Source: Lodderomyces elongisporus
Lineage: Eukaryota; Ascomycota; Pichiomycetes; Serinales; Debaryomycetaceae
Direction: 5' to 3'
Assembly (NCBI RefSeq): GCF_030384665.1
Contig: NC_083674.1
Coordinates: 1,364,001 to 1,428,000, forward strand
Length of the DNA stretch: 64,000 nt
The notes under the pieces are model-generated. The model had not been told where the DNA came from. It saw nothing but the letters and a program-made list of their open reading frames with translations, and searched no databases. The position numbers and the translations under genes are program-made. Shown in pieces: positions 28,028-38,205 of this stretch. Each line of letters begins with the position of its first letter. Within the stretch, counting starts at the first letter, position 1.

Positions 28028-29719
28028 CTAAATCGTCCACCCTTCTAATAGCACTCTTTTCTGTCCATCAATATCATTGTTGCTCAAAACATTATCGAAT
28101 TCCTCATATTCCAAAGCCGTCGCTTGGTTCTTGTACTTCCTGCTCTTCTCAGTCTCCAACAAACTTTGGTAATTCCAATCTAAAAAGTCCTCCATGTTAT
28201 AGCTGGGTTTCCTAAATGGCTCTCCAAATATCTTTGCCAATGTAGCGATATTTGGATGGTAGTGACTCATCAACGTCTCCATTTCCCAAAGTGATGAGTT
28301 TATAGCATTTGTAGCTAAAGGGTTGGCCTCGAGGGCATCAAATGGGTCTTTATAGCCATCCTTATCATCATTAGTCGTGGTGTTGTGGAGCATAACCATA
28401 CAAGTTGGATGTCTCTTCAACAAATTGTAGATAAATGGAATGACTATAACGACACCTGGAGCACTTGCTGTGAGTGATAATCTAGCAAGTTTCTTGATAA
28501 ATGACGCAACTAAGCTCGCCGACAAGTGGGTTGAAGATAAAAACAAGTCGCAAAGTCTGAAAAATCTCGATCTATAACGAGTGTATAACAACTCTGGCTT
28601 TAACAAAGAATACAACTTGGTGTAAAAATCTGGATATTCGATATTGTAGGTCTTGATGAGCTCGTACAAGGAGTTAAGCGCCAAGATTGGGACAATCAAA
28701 TCATCTTGAATGTCGTATGAATCGGTAAGGAAATCCATTAAACTTTGAGGTTTGGCCATATACGGAATAATCCTCTTGTGCAATATTAGTAAAGTAGCTT
28801 TATACTGAGACGGAAGCAAAGGATATGAGAATATGGTCAATATGCATTTTTGAAACAGTGATTTGAACTGATTATGCTTGTATACTACTGAAGGAAGGTT
28901 GTCTTTGGGTATCCAAGTTGGTTGGTTTTCAAGTTCCGTTCCTTTTTCGTTGAAAAGAAGACCATCCTTAATTATAGTCAAAAATTTGGATACAAATACT
29001 TGAAGCTCCATTTTAGTTTTGCTTAATTTTTGCGTTTCTAGAAAACCGGAGAGAGCATGGAAAAAATAGTATTGCAAATCCCAGTATCTCGCCATAGTAT
29101 CAGCAAATTCGAGAATCAAATAATTGTCACTCAACCCATCAGGTAAGATTTTGCCATTCTGGTTTTCAAATAAAGCCGTTATGAGTCCTGTGAAACTATC
29201 AACTGGAAACTGTTTGTCTACAAAGATATGCAAGTTTTCCATCTTGAGCAAGTTGAGGTATATTTCGAGCAAATCAAGCTGTAAAGATAGTCCATGTTGG
29301 TAGTTGTAAGTCAATATTTGAACAATGTTTGATTTGAAAGATTGCAATTTATCAAGCAACCATTTTGTAACAAGTTTCTCTTTCTGGTCTTGGTTCTTTC
29401 TAATTGTCAATCTGCCTTCTTTTGCCAAAGTTTGGAAGCATTTGTACAATACGAGAGCAACTTGACGTCCCAACGACTCTGACTCTAAATTTTCGGTGGG
29501 CTTCAGTAAAAGCTGTGTCCCCACTTGTTGTAGCTGCTCTAGTAGAAGTACAAAGTTGTTGTATTTGGACTCACTTGTGATCTCCTGAGATAAATTGTGG
29601 ATAGACGATATAGATAAAACCAAACTCTCCTTCAGCTGCTCTCCCTCCTCTGCAATGGTTTTTGCTTTCTTGTTGGTCTTCAACACTGAAGTCCCAGTTT
29701 TAGATCTTTTTGGAGGCAT
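28028..29719 (-). CDS. NOC4: Noc4/Utp19, nucleolar 40S ribosome biogenesis factor
   Basis: 563 residues, near the 552 of S. cerevisiae Noc4. A basic N-terminus (about 1-22) is followed by helical repeats. The C-terminal CBF/Mak21 domain (about 290-510) contains ILHKRIIPYMAKPQSLMDFL, YTRYRSRFFRLCDLFLSSTH and the family signature around SFIKKLARLSLTASAPG. The block DPFDALEANPLATNAINSSL followed by WEMETLMSHYHPNIATLAKI is diagnostic. Noc4 pairs with Nop14 in the small-subunit processome and is needed for export of 40S precursors. A PAC-like GATGAG element lies about 52 bp upstream of the start, as expected for a ribosome-biogenesis gene. Confidence 0.93.
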   Translation of the reverse strand: MPPKRSKTGTSVLKTNKKAKTIAEEGEQLKESLVLSISSIHNLSQEITSESKYNNFVLLLEQLQQVGTQLLLKPTENLESESLGRQVALVLYKCFQTLAKEGRLTIRKNQDQKEKLVTKWLLDKLQSFKSNIVQILTYNYQHGLSLQLDLLEIYLNLLKMENLHIFVDKQFPVDSFTGLITALFENQNGKILPDGLSDNYLILEFADTMARYWDLQYYFFHALSGFLETQKLSKTKMELQVFVSKFLTIIKDGLLFNEKGTELENQPTWIPKDNLPSVVYKHNQFKSLFQKCILTIFSYPLLPSQYKATLLILHKRIIPYMAKPQSLMDFLTDSYDIQDDLIVPILALNSLYELIKTYNIEYPDFYTKLYSLLKPELLYTRYRSRFFRLCDLFLSSTHLSASLVASFIKKLARLSLTASAPGVVIVIPFIYNLLKRHPTCMVMLHNTTTNDDKDGYKDPFDALEANPLATNAINSSLWEMETLMSHYHPNIATLAKIFGEPFRKPSYNMEDFLDWNYQSLLETEKSRKYKNQATALEYEEFDNVLSNNDIDGQKRVLLEGWTI

Positions 29720-31721
29720 TGTGGGTATAGGATGTAGTTAATTACTTCAAATTTACCTTATCCAATGTAAGATGAGGTGTATATAGTTGATGCTAAAGAG
29801 ATGGGGAAGAGAGGGAAAATTACAATAGTTTGTTCACTGTACACGACTCTGCACCAAGAGAAACTTATAATGCCACCCTTCTATAAAGTGTGTATGATAC
29901 AATTAAAATATTGATACTAAAAGCCAAACAAAAATTAAAAAAAAAAATTAAAAAAAAATCAAAAAAATTAAAAAGAAAAAGTTTTTTTCAAACAAACAAA
30001 AAGTTCATCACATCCAATTTCTCTATTCCTTTAAATATTTGATTCTCCCTTTTTTTTTCCCTTTTCTCTTCTTTTTCTTCTTCTTCTTCTTTTTTCCTTT
30101 TTTTTTTTTTTCTTCTTTTTCTCTTTGTATGACCTTCCAAGTTTTATACTACATGATGAAATCTCGCGTTTATTCATTCATTGATTAAAGTCCCTTTCTC
30201 AAAGTTGTAGTCGGGGTCTTCTTTCGTTTGAGAGGGGGCTCTTGATTCCTTTGAGAGATGTGTCTCTTGACGGAGGCTGGGTATTTAAATGATGAAAGGT
30301 GTCTGGCGCAACCTTATCTTGTTACATTTTACAGACGCTTAAAGAGAACTTCTGACCCTATATCTATAAAATTTTGGGTAGTGTCATACCACAACAATTT
30401 AGGAGCAAGAGCTGGTGCAATACGATTTGCGATGGAGAAATTGCACAGGATTAATTTTTACCTTTATGGGGACCGGAAAAGGTACATATCTACTCTATTG
30501 ATTTTGCATAATGGTTCTTCTTGACGAAAACAAAGAGTATCCTTTCTTTTTTCTTTTTGGTGTTTTTGTAAAAAGAAAAAAAAAAAATTTAAAAAATACT
30601 TTCTACACCTTTGAGCTGTGGGTGTAGTTTATGTGAAATAGATTTGTAGTGTTGTGAGATCTTAAAAACTATTGTTGTTTCCTCTGTTGTTATATTTAAA
30701 CTGACATATGTGTCGGTCGCAGTGTATGTGGTGGTGGTGGTGGTGATGGTGGTGGAGATGATGATGATTTATTTTGATGCTTATGGTTCTACAGCAGAGT
30801 CATGAAGATGTTTATTGTTTCCAAGATTGTGACGATGACCCTCTATGCAACAAGAAACTTGCAAAAAGGTAGATGACTGTGGCATTTCTGCAAACCTGTA
30901 CTCAAAATAGCTTTCAAATTAATTCTTTCCTATACTATATTGCATGAAACCGCATGCATAGGATGTGCCATAACGTTTAATTCGATACAACGTCCTGCCT
31001 TGAACCAATATAACCTTATTAATCTAATATACTGTCACCACTTTCCTTCTTTTTTTTTTTTCTTTTTGGTATCTCCTGTTACTTGCTATTACTTCGCTTT
31101 TATACAAAACCATCTCTAGTCAATTGTTGAAGGTTCCTTGGATCTTGAATCTTACATTGCCAAATTGTTTTATCCTTTATTTTTCTGTCGCTTACTTGCT
31201 TGTGTACTTGCGTGCCTGCTTGAGCTTATAGATACAAACTTCGAGATCTCTCATGTCTGTACTGTCATTATTACTATTATGTAGAATCTCAGAGCACCAA
31301 AAAAATACGACAGGGAAGAAGAAGAAAAAAAAAATATTATTATTACTATTATTATTATTATTATTAATAATATTAAAAATTAAAATAGCCGAAACAGAAA
31401 CAGAAACAGAAACAGAAACAGAAACAGAAAAAAGACTTAGGCGGAAATCATGGGGTTAGGAATGGGAAAGAGTAGGAAGAGAAGCGCAAGAGATATGTAC
31501 AAAAATACATATATCCAGCAAAAGAATCTCGAGTACTTCATTTTTCACCGCAACCTGTATAACATCCTCTTTTTTTTCACTTCTTCCTCCATCTTCCTGA
31601 ATCCTCATAGTCAATATAGCAAGCTGTTTCCCGTTATTTGCAAATACCTCAAGAAAATTAGAGGAAAATTAAGGCTTGCTAGGACTTTAACGTATAGAAT
31701 ATACAGCTTTATCTTGATCAG
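29720..31721. promoter_or_regulatory. Long divergent spacer, NOC4 and steryl-esterase-like gene promoters
   Basis: 2.0 kb, the longest gap in the window. It has a PAC-like element at 29771-29776, a long A-tract (29936-29990), a T/CTT-rich pyrimidine stretch (about 30045-30125), GGT triplets near 30731-30760, an ATT triplet array at about 31335-31375, and a GAAACA hexamer array at about 31390-31429. An 88-codon ATG frame at 30258-30524 is present but unsupported. No RNA gene is recognised. Confidence 0.5.
29771..29776. promoter_or_regulatory. PAC-like element (GATGAG) upstream of NOC4
   Basis: GATGAG within AAGATGAGGT, about 52 bp upstream of the NOC4 start. The PAC motif (consensus GCGATGAG) is typical of rRNA-processing genes in yeasts; the two bases before the core differ here. 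Confidence 0.4.
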
Positions 31722-33548
31722 ATGACGGCGACGGCTACTGCTATGGAGCATGGGAAGGCGAAGGGCACTCTGTTTACAAATGAATTTTCACTAGTTGATG
31801 AGTATACCATTGCTAGAACACAAACGGTTGAATATGGAGTAGTTCGCAAATACCTTATCATTACCTTCAGTTCCATTGCATCAATAGTATATTCTACAAT
31901 TTTGTGCACTGGAGCCATTGTTTACCACTATTACTCCAAATTGATGGGCCGAACCAAGTTTATTGCTCCTGATCTTGAGTCTCGCGGCCATGGTTATACG
32001 CCAAGAAAGGCATATGACAATTTAGAGTCAATGACGGCGACTAGTGACTTACGGTACTATGTTCGCGAAATGGGGCTCGATCTTGAAGAATATGATGTTG
32101 AGACACCTGATGGGTTTGTACTAGTGCTTCATCACATATATGATCCCAAGGAACGACTGGAGGTGAGGGAATTGAGAAAACCTACGTTTTTGCAGCATGG
32201 GTTACTATCGTGTTCCGGAGCCTTTATTGCTACTGGAAAAAACTCGTTGGCATTTTTTTTACATGAAGCGGGGTACGATGTATGGTTGGGCAATAATCGG
32301 TCATGGTTTCGTGCAAAAAGTGCGGTGTTGAAAGGTGACTTGTATAATAATGAGTTGTATTGGAAATGGGGTATGAAGGAATTGGCATACTATGACCTTC
32401 CATCAATGATTTCCACAGTAATGAGTTTGAAACCACGCCATAAGAAATTAATTTTGTTTGGGCATTCTCAAGGTGGATTGCAAGGTTTTTTAATGTTAAA
32501 GAACCCACATTTGGAGTATATACATGACCAAATTGAGTTGTTTGTGCCACTAGCGCCAGCAATCTTTCCGGGCTACCTATTCCACACCCGAAATTTTATC
32601 AAGATCTTGTGTCTGCTCCAAAAATGGATGTGGACTATGATATTTGGCTTTTGCGCTGTTTTGCGAAACTTGTGTTTAATGAGGTACTATATTAGTCATA
32701 CCTGGTTATTTGGTAAGTTGTCCTACTATATGTTTAAATTTCTATTTCGGTGGACCAACCGCAATTGGGGGTCCAACAAAAAAATATGGCATTTTTGTTT
32801 TATATTCAATATGAGCTATGTCTCTGTTGAGTTGATGCAGTATTACCTTGGAGGTTTCAACTCTTTTGGGTTTATACTGATGCTTCAACCGGCCGCAGCC
32901 TTTGAGCAGAATGAAGAGTTTTCAGCATACGATGTTGCGAGCTGCACCAAGGATGACTCGCAACTGTTTTTTCCGTATCAGAAAAATTGGTTCAACATTG
33001 ACAAATCGAAGAGGAAGGTGCCTATATTTATTGTTGTGGGGGAAGAAGACTATTTAGTTGATGGTCGTAAACTATGGCAGCATATGATTGATTTTGAGCC
33101 TGGCTATACGAATGGTGTGAATTTGGAGTACGTTTCAATACCCACGTATAATCATTTGGATGTGTGCTGGGCAGAAGATATCATTGGTACAATTGGGTAT
33201 CCATTCAATAAGATTATTGAGAGGATGGCTAAAGCAGCCAAAGAGAGAGAAGTAGAGGAAGAAAAACTAGCTGTAAGCGTTACAGATCTAGTACCGCCTT
33301 TAGTAGCCAATCAGACTCAAAGCCAAACTCAAACTCGAAACCAGGATCAATACCGGAACACTGATGGAAATCAATGTGGCGATAGTGCAATTGTTGTGGA
33401 AGACAATAATGACTTGGCTTTTAGATTGGTACCGTCCAATATATTGCTCGACAATGTGAATGCTTTAAAAGACAATTCGACATCTGGTGGATTAGTAAAG
33501 GACACAGAACTGGATGCGAAGCGGAGGGCACCTATTGAAGTTTACTGA
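31722..33548 (+). CDS. Membrane-anchored steryl ester hydrolase, Yeh1/Yeh2/Tgl1 family
   Basis: 608 residues. One membrane segment lies near the N-terminus (about 43-68, LIITFSSIASIVYSTILCTG). An acid-lipase-type alpha/beta-hydrolase domain follows: LQHGLLSCSGAF (157-168) for the oxyanion region, DVWLGNNR (186-193), which is highly typical of this lipase family, and the nucleophile elbow GHSQGG (247-252, Ser249). The Asp is likely in VVGEEDYLVDG and the His in YNHLDVCW. The C-terminal ~90 residues are Gln/Thr-rich and variable. In S. cerevisiae, Yeh1, Yeh2 and Tgl1 hydrolyse steryl esters at lipid droplets or the plasma membrane. The N-terminal anchor followed by a linker favours Yeh1/Yeh2, but the paralogue is not resolved. 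The first ATG is used; an in-frame ATG seven codons later is also possible. Confidence 0.85.
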   Translation: MTATATAMEHGKAKGTLFTNEFSLVDEYTIARTQTVEYGVVRKYLIITFSSIASIVYSTILCTGAIVYHYYSKLMGRTKFIAPDLESRGHGYTPRKAYDNLESMTATSDLRYYVREMGLDLEEYDVETPDGFVLVLHHIYDPKERLEVRELRKPTFLQHGLLSCSGAFIATGKNSLAFFLHEAGYDVWLGNNRSWFRAKSAVLKGDLYNNELYWKWGMKELAYYDLPSMISTVMSLKPRHKKLILFGHSQGGLQGFLMLKNPHLEYIHDQIELFVPLAPAIFPGYLFHTRNFIKILCLLQKWMWTMIFGFCAVLRNLCLMRYYISHTWLFGKLSYYMFKFLFRWTNRNWGSNKKIWHFCFIFNMSYVSVELMQYYLGGFNSFGFILMLQPAAAFEQNEEFSAYDVASCTKDDSQLFFPYQKNWFNIDKSKRKVPIFIVVGEEDYLVDGRKLWQHMIDFEPGYTNGVNLEYVSIPTYNHLDVCWAEDIIGTIGYPFNKIIERMAKAAKEREVEEEKLAVSVTDLVPPLVANQTQSQTQTRNQDQYRNTDGNQCGDSAIVVEDNNDLAFRLVPSNILLDNVNALKDNSTSGGLVKDTELDAKRRAPIEVY

Positions 33549-35117
33549 TTACATGGTTTAATCAGTTTCGAATAAAAAGTACATAAAGAAATGTCCAAAT
33601 GCGAGGGTAAAAAAAAAAAAACAAACAAACAAACAAACCAAAAAACAAACAAGAGAATAAGAGAACAAAAGTATACGGATAGAGAGACTTATGGCTAGGA
33701 ACATAGGAATTAGTCAGATGTTGAACATTAGCTAAAGCCGGACTCCTCTTGTATGCATGTTTCTTCTTTCCTTCACTGTGTTTTTCAATACCATTTTTTG
33801 CAGACAGATAATCAACATACTACAAAATTATAGGTTGATTGTGCATTGCACAGGAAGAAATCAGATGATTAGGAATTTACATTCTGAATTAGGAAAACCA
33901 AAAAACGAGGTGTTTTTTCTTTTTTTGGATCATCTCATCTAGTTCATGTTGAACCCGCGATGACTTTTGAGACAAACATTGATGAATAATAAATCTCGCA
34001 ACTCATTTTTCTTTTTTCCTAAAAGGAAAAAGATATGTTCCTCAAGTCAAGTTAATAGGGTATTCCTGTCTTGATCCAAATCGCATTGAGCAGTAATTGT
34101 CATGTTTTGTTGGCTAAACAGTTGATCTCAATCTTTTTTATTTTTAATTTATTTATTATTTATTATTTATTATTTTTTTTTTTTTATTATTCTTTTTTTT
34201 TGTCTCATTTTGTCTCATTTTGGGTCTTTCCCTTTTTTTATTTGATATAATGTGTCAAAACTTGAAGCCCACTACTTGCATGCAGGAAAAGTAATATGAA
34301 AACGTAAATGTATAAACTTACCATCCATTTTCTTCTTCTTCTTCCCTCCTCATCATACAAAAGACAATTAACAATTTTTGGAGGAAACAATAAAGAGGGG
34401 GGGGGGGGGGAAATATAAAGGCGGATAGCGGGAAAGAGCTTAAATTGTTATGAAATAAAAAAAGAAAAAAAATTTTATCTTTATATTCGGAAGGAGTATG
34501 TTTTTGGAATATAAAAGACTGCTTTGTATTATATTTGTTTGAGTAGTTTTACTGGGTCATGCACGTTGGTAGTGTAAATTGATGCCGCTTTGCGTGGGAG
34601 GAGAACGCGGAATTTTTTTTGAAGCGGAACCTTTCTCCAACTCCCACCAGGTCAACCGTTTTAGAGCTTAATCCAATTTGCAAATTCATGTTGTCGTTTT
34701 TTTATTTTCTTTTTTGCCTTTTCTTTTCTTTTTCTTGTTTTCTTCTTTTCTTCTTTTCTTGTTTTCTTCTCTTCTTTGCTTACATATATATTCAACTTTC
34801 TCCACTTTTGAGGGAAAGTAATTTTAAGTGGTACCTCCACGAATCTTACAATACATCCAGTTGATTCCTTTCCCTGACCGTCACTAAACAACGTAGACGA
34901 CAAGGTCTTCATTCATATCATCACTGTTAATAAGTTTTTTTCTTTCCGTTTATTTTTTTTTTTTTCCTTTTTACCAAAATACTTTTAAACAATCACTTGT
35001 TTATCGTTTTTTTTTTTTAGAAAGAAAAAGCTAGTCTTCAATTATTCTGATCATTGAAATTATTCCAAACCATTCTTTACAACATTCACCTTATAGCAGG
35101 CCTTTTGCACCCTCATA
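33549..35117. other. Long spacer upstream of URH1
   Basis: 1.57 kb without a supported gene. It has an ACAA repeat (about 33618-33650), TTTATTA runs near 34145-34180, a G14 homopolymer at 34397-34410, CTTTT-rich pyrimidine tracts at about 34695-34770, and T-tracts before URH1. Frames of about 60-80 codons here are Phe/Lys-biased artefacts. Confidence 0.5.
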
Positions 35118-36119
35118 ATGACAATTCAGCAGATTCCGATTTGGCTAGACTGTGATCCCGGTAATGATGATGCGTTTGCCATTTTACTTTCTATATTTGA
35201 TCCACGTTTTCATCTTCTAGGCATTTCCACTGTTCATGGTAATGCGCCGTTGGAGTGGACCACACACAACGCTTTGGGTCTATTGGATATCCTCAATATC
35301 CGCAACATCAAGGTGTACACAGGTGAAGAGAGGCCCCTTGTTAATGAACCTAAATATGCGTTGAATGTTCATGGAAAGACTGGTATTGGAGGGTTGCAAC
35401 TACCTTTGCAGACTCAAAACCAACCGATTAATCACCATGCATACCTCAGCGCCATGTACCTGGCCATTTGTCAGAATGCTGGTGAAATATGTCTTGTATG
35501 TACCGGCACTCTTACCAATGTTGCGAAACTAGTTGAGAAACACCCAGATGTTGTTGAAAAAATCAAATACATCTCCATCATGGGGGGAAGTTTTGGGTTT
35601 GGAAACGCTACGCCCTATGCAGAATTCAACTTTCACACTGATCCCCACGCCGCAGAACTTATAGTTCGAGAATTTCAGAATAAAATTGTGCTTAGTCCAT
35701 TGAATCTTACACACAAAGTGATTGCTACACCGGAGGTTAGAGAGCAAAACATTTATAATCCTTCAGATGAAAAAAGAAACTCCAGTTTAAGAAAAGGGTT
35801 CTATGACGTATTGATGTTCTATAGCCTAGCATACAAAACGAGAAAAGGATTTGCAGAAGGCCCACCATTGCATGACCCCATCGCCGTTTATAGTATTCTA
35901 CCACTTGTTGACCTGGATCCTGAAGAGTACGGCTACAAATATGTGAGGAGAAGAATTAAGGTAGAAACAAGTGGTAAAAATGAAGGTGAGTCCGTGATTA
36001 TTCTGCAGGATTCTGGTGATGGTGATGGTGATGGTGCTTATATTGGGGAAGACTTGGACAAGGGGAAATTCTGGAAGTCTATTGCAGATGCGCTAGAAAG
36101 GGCGGACCTGAACTTGTAG
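35118..36119 (+). CDS. URH1: Urh1-type uridine/nucleoside hydrolase
   Basis: 333 residues, inosine-uridine-preferring nucleoside hydrolase family. The N-terminal calcium- and ribose-binding motif DCDPGNDDAFAI (11-22) is intact. Further family blocks are ISTVHGNAPLEWTTHNAL, the CTGTLTNVAKL segment, ISIMGGSFGFGNATPYAEFN followed by THDPHAAE-like FHTDPHAAELI, and PLHDPIAVY near the C-terminus, which supplies the last metal-binding Asp. Urh1 cleaves uridine, cytidine and nicotinamide riboside to base and ribose in pyrimidine and NAD salvage. The length is close to the S. cerevisiae protein (340 residues). A short Asp/Gly repeat encoded by GGTGAT units (about 36014-36035) is inserted near the C-terminus. 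Confidence 0.92.
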   Translation: MTIQQIPIWLDCDPGNDDAFAILLSIFDPRFHLLGISTVHGNAPLEWTTHNALGLLDILNIRNIKVYTGEERPLVNEPKYALNVHGKTGIGGLQLPLQTQNQPINHHAYLSAMYLAICQNAGEICLVCTGTLTNVAKLVEKHPDVVEKIKYISIMGGSFGFGNATPYAEFNFHTDPHAAELIVREFQNKIVLSPLNLTHKVIATPEVREQNIYNPSDEKRNSSLRKGFYDVLMFYSLAYKTRKGFAEGPPLHDPIAVYSILPLVDLDPEEYGYKYVRRRIKVETSGKNEGESVIILQDSGDGDGDGAYIGEDLDKGKFWKSIADALERADLNL

Positions 36120-36429
36120 AAGCGAATAGAAATAAAATTTGAAACATGAGTTGTACATATATATGTATGTATCTACATTTTAAATTTTATAAATAGTCCT
36201 TTCTACACTCTAATAATTCATTTACTGCAAAAGGAGATTCTAATGTATGGTTTCAAACTCTCTAGTTGATGTCTAATCTATAAACTCTATCAAATTAAAA
36301 AGAAAAAGAAAAGAAAAAAGAAAAAGTAATAAAGAAGAAAAGTTCCTCAGTCCTTCCTTTTTTTCTTCCATTCTTTTCCAAATATATATATATATATATA
36401 TTAAAGAACATAATGGTCCTTTAAAAAGG
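36120..36429. other. Convergent spacer URH1/SHB17
   Basis: 310 bp of AT-rich 3' flanking sequence with (TA)n at about 36381-36401 and A/G-rich tracts. No gene is seen. Confidence 0.5.
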
Positions 36430-37155
36430 TTAAACATCGGCACCTTTTTCCTCAACTGGCACGGTAAATGCACCTGCCAAGTAGATAGCTGGCTCTTCGA
36501 TGTTGTGATGTTGGTAACTCAACACGCCAACACCACCTGCATCCAACATCAACTGTGGGTCGGAGTTCAATTCGCGATGCACCCACCTAGCAACCAAGCA
36601 TCTCAAGATATGGCCATGTGCAATAACAATAATATCGCTAGGTTCGCCATCTTTCATATACTTACCGTGGATTTTCAAGATTCTGTCAATAAACTTGTCC
36701 AACCTCTTTGTCACATCCTGGTAGTTTTCACCATCCTCACAACCATCGGACCATATCATCCATTTATGATTGGGTGGATCCACACCTCTATCCCATCTTG
36801 ATTGTCTAATCTCTGCCGTCTTAAGCCCTTCATATTTACCATAGTTCCACTCAGCGAGATCTTCATCCACGACAACTGGTATTTTGTCTCTGAACTCCTT
36901 AGGTATATCTTCTAACAACAACTCAGCAGTGTGTTTGGCTCTGAGTCTGGGAGATGTGAAAATATTGGTGATATTTTGTGGTCTGATCATGTTCAATGGG
37001 TTGTTTCCAATAAGCGCACGGCCTGTGGCTTTCATTTGTTGTACACCAAAAGGAGTAAGATCAATGTCAGTAACTGAAGTGTGTTGTCCACTTTTGGACC
37101 ATTCGGTCTGTCCATGACGGACAAAAATGACTCTTGGGCACGGTTGGGCAGTCAT
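36430..37155 (-). CDS. SHB17: Shb17, sedoheptulose-1,7-bisphosphatase (histidine phosphatase family)
   Basis: 241 residues from the ATG at 37155 (MTAQPCPRV). Upstream codons stay open for 49 more positions but lack an ATG. The histidine-phosphatase core is complete: RHGQTEW (13-19, catalytic His14), SPRLRAKHTAE (68-78), and IVIAHGHILRCLVARW (176-191, second catalytic His180). The blocks WNYGKYEGLKTAEIR and DGCEDGENYQDVTKR match yeast Shb17. The enzyme dephosphorylates sedoheptulose 1,7-bisphosphate and drives riboneogenesis, making ribose-5-phosphate without NADPH. It is 30 residues shorter than the S. cerevisiae protein (271). Together with CBP6 and UIP5 to the right, it keeps the SHB17-UIP5 pairing of S. 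cerevisiae. Confidence 0.92.
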   Translation of the reverse strand: MTAQPCPRVIFVRHGQTEWSKSGQHTSVTDIDLTPFGVQQMKATGRALIGNNPLNMIRPQNITNIFTSPRLRAKHTAELLLEDIPKEFRDKIPVVVDEDLAEWNYGKYEGLKTAEIRQSRWDRGVDPPNHKWMIWSDGCEDGENYQDVTKRLDKFIDRILKIHGKYMKDGEPSDIIVIAHGHILRCLVARWVHRELNSDPQLMLDAGGVGVLSYQHHNIEEPAIYLAGAFTVPVEEKGADV

Positions 37156-37714
37156 TTTGTATATAATAGTTAAAATTTTTGTTTTTTGTTTACTTCTGGA
37201 GCTTTCGATGCTTTTAGTGCTTTTGGTGCTTTTGATGGTTTTAAAAAAACTTTTGAACTGTAGTAATGAAGGACTTAAAAAAAAAAGAAAGAAAGAAAGC
37301 AAGAAAGAAAGAACCTAATCAGATTAAATAGATTTGTTTGCTTTTTTACTATCTAATAATAAAAATAAAAATAGTAATAAAATAGCAATTATGAGCCCCT
37401 TGTCTTTTCTGTTCACGCTTCTCAACGTTTATGCAGTGGAAATGTTTTGATGCTTGATGCTAAATGTAGAATTATGGAACATGATGGACGAAACGGATTG
37501 CAAACAAGACTGTACTAATTGTACATGGTAGCGTGGGATCTGCCATTATTGACGGAATTGACTTTAGAAGAAAAAAAATAAAAAAAAAAAAAAAAAAAAA
37601 AAAAGAATAGAAGAAGAAAAAAAGAAGAGGAAAAAAAAAATTGTATGTGTGGGCGTGGGTGTGGGTGTGGGTGTTTGTAAATGCGAAAAGAGAAAACGAC
37701 TATGAGAGAGAAGA

Positions 37715-37745
<31 letters not shown>

Positions 37746-37857
37746 AATTAATATTTTAGTGGGAAAAGACGCATATACCATCAACTTTCCTATAACAGCA
37801 AGTACATCAAGAGAGTAGATCGTATCTTGCGCCATATCAGAAAATTACCGAAATCAA
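37156..37857. promoter_or_regulatory. Divergent promoter region SHB17/CBP6
   Basis: 702 bp. It contains AAAG repeats near 37284-37312, a long poly-A run at about 37579-37603, GTGGGT/GTGTGG hexamers near 37650-37672, and a (GATT)n array at about 37716-37745. No factor site is assigned with confidence. Confidence 0.5.
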
Positions 37858-38205
37858 ATGTCATCAATTACTTCCAAGGCCCAGGTGGCACAAAAGATCA
37901 CATCGCTTCTTAAAACTTTGCCCAAGGATAGGTTGAACCACCATGCATCATTCAAAGAAATACAACTCGCCAGGTTTGAAAATAAGGCAAATATAGAACA
38001 AATTTCTGAGAGGGACTTACGCTTACAATTTATTGCATTGAAGGAGTTGGTGAATGATAAATACAAAAACTATTATGCATTAGATGATAAATTATTGAAA
38101 CCAAAGAGCAACCCCGAGTATTATAACCGATTGATGAGTGAGATTAAGGGAGAGAGAAAGGAGACATTATTCAGTGCTATCAGGACCGTTGTGTTTGGAA
38201 AGTAA
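37858..38205 (+). CDS. CBP6: Cbp6, mitochondrial cytochrome b translation/assembly factor
   Basis: 115 residues. The N-terminal part (KITSLLKTLPKDRLNHHASF then KEIQLARF) and the C-terminal part (KNYYALDDKLLKPKSNPEYY then ...ETLFSAIRTVVFGK) match S. cerevisiae Cbp6 at both ends, including the final FGK. The yeast protein is 162 residues; the region between the two blocks is about 45 residues shorter here. Cbp6 with Cbp3 binds the mitochondrial ribosome exit tunnel, promotes COB translation, and escorts new cytochrome b into complex III. No cleavable presequence is obvious. It is divergent from SHB17 and precedes UIP5. Confidence 0.85.
   Translation: MSSITSKAQVAQKITSLLKTLPKDRLNHHASFKEIQLARFENKANIEQISERDLRLQFIALKELVNDKYKNYYALDDKLLKPKSNPEYYNRLMSEIKGERKETLFSAIRTVVFGK

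Noticed and set aside
30258..30524. 88-codon ATG frame on the plus strand in the NOC4/steryl-esterase spacer
   Set aside because: It has a fairly normal composition, but no recognisable motif, no supporting context, and is short enough to arise by chance in a 2-kb gap. A transcript or orthologue would change this.
30715..30860. Possible snoRNA-like TGATGA motifs in a GGT/GATGAT-rich stretch
   Set aside because: The matches come from simple trinucleotide repeats, with no paired box D and stem at correct spacing.
36430..37302. 49-codon N-terminal extension of SHB17
   Set aside because: The extension would start on TTG and is Phe/Ser/Lys low-complexity; the ATG at 37155 gives the conserved start.
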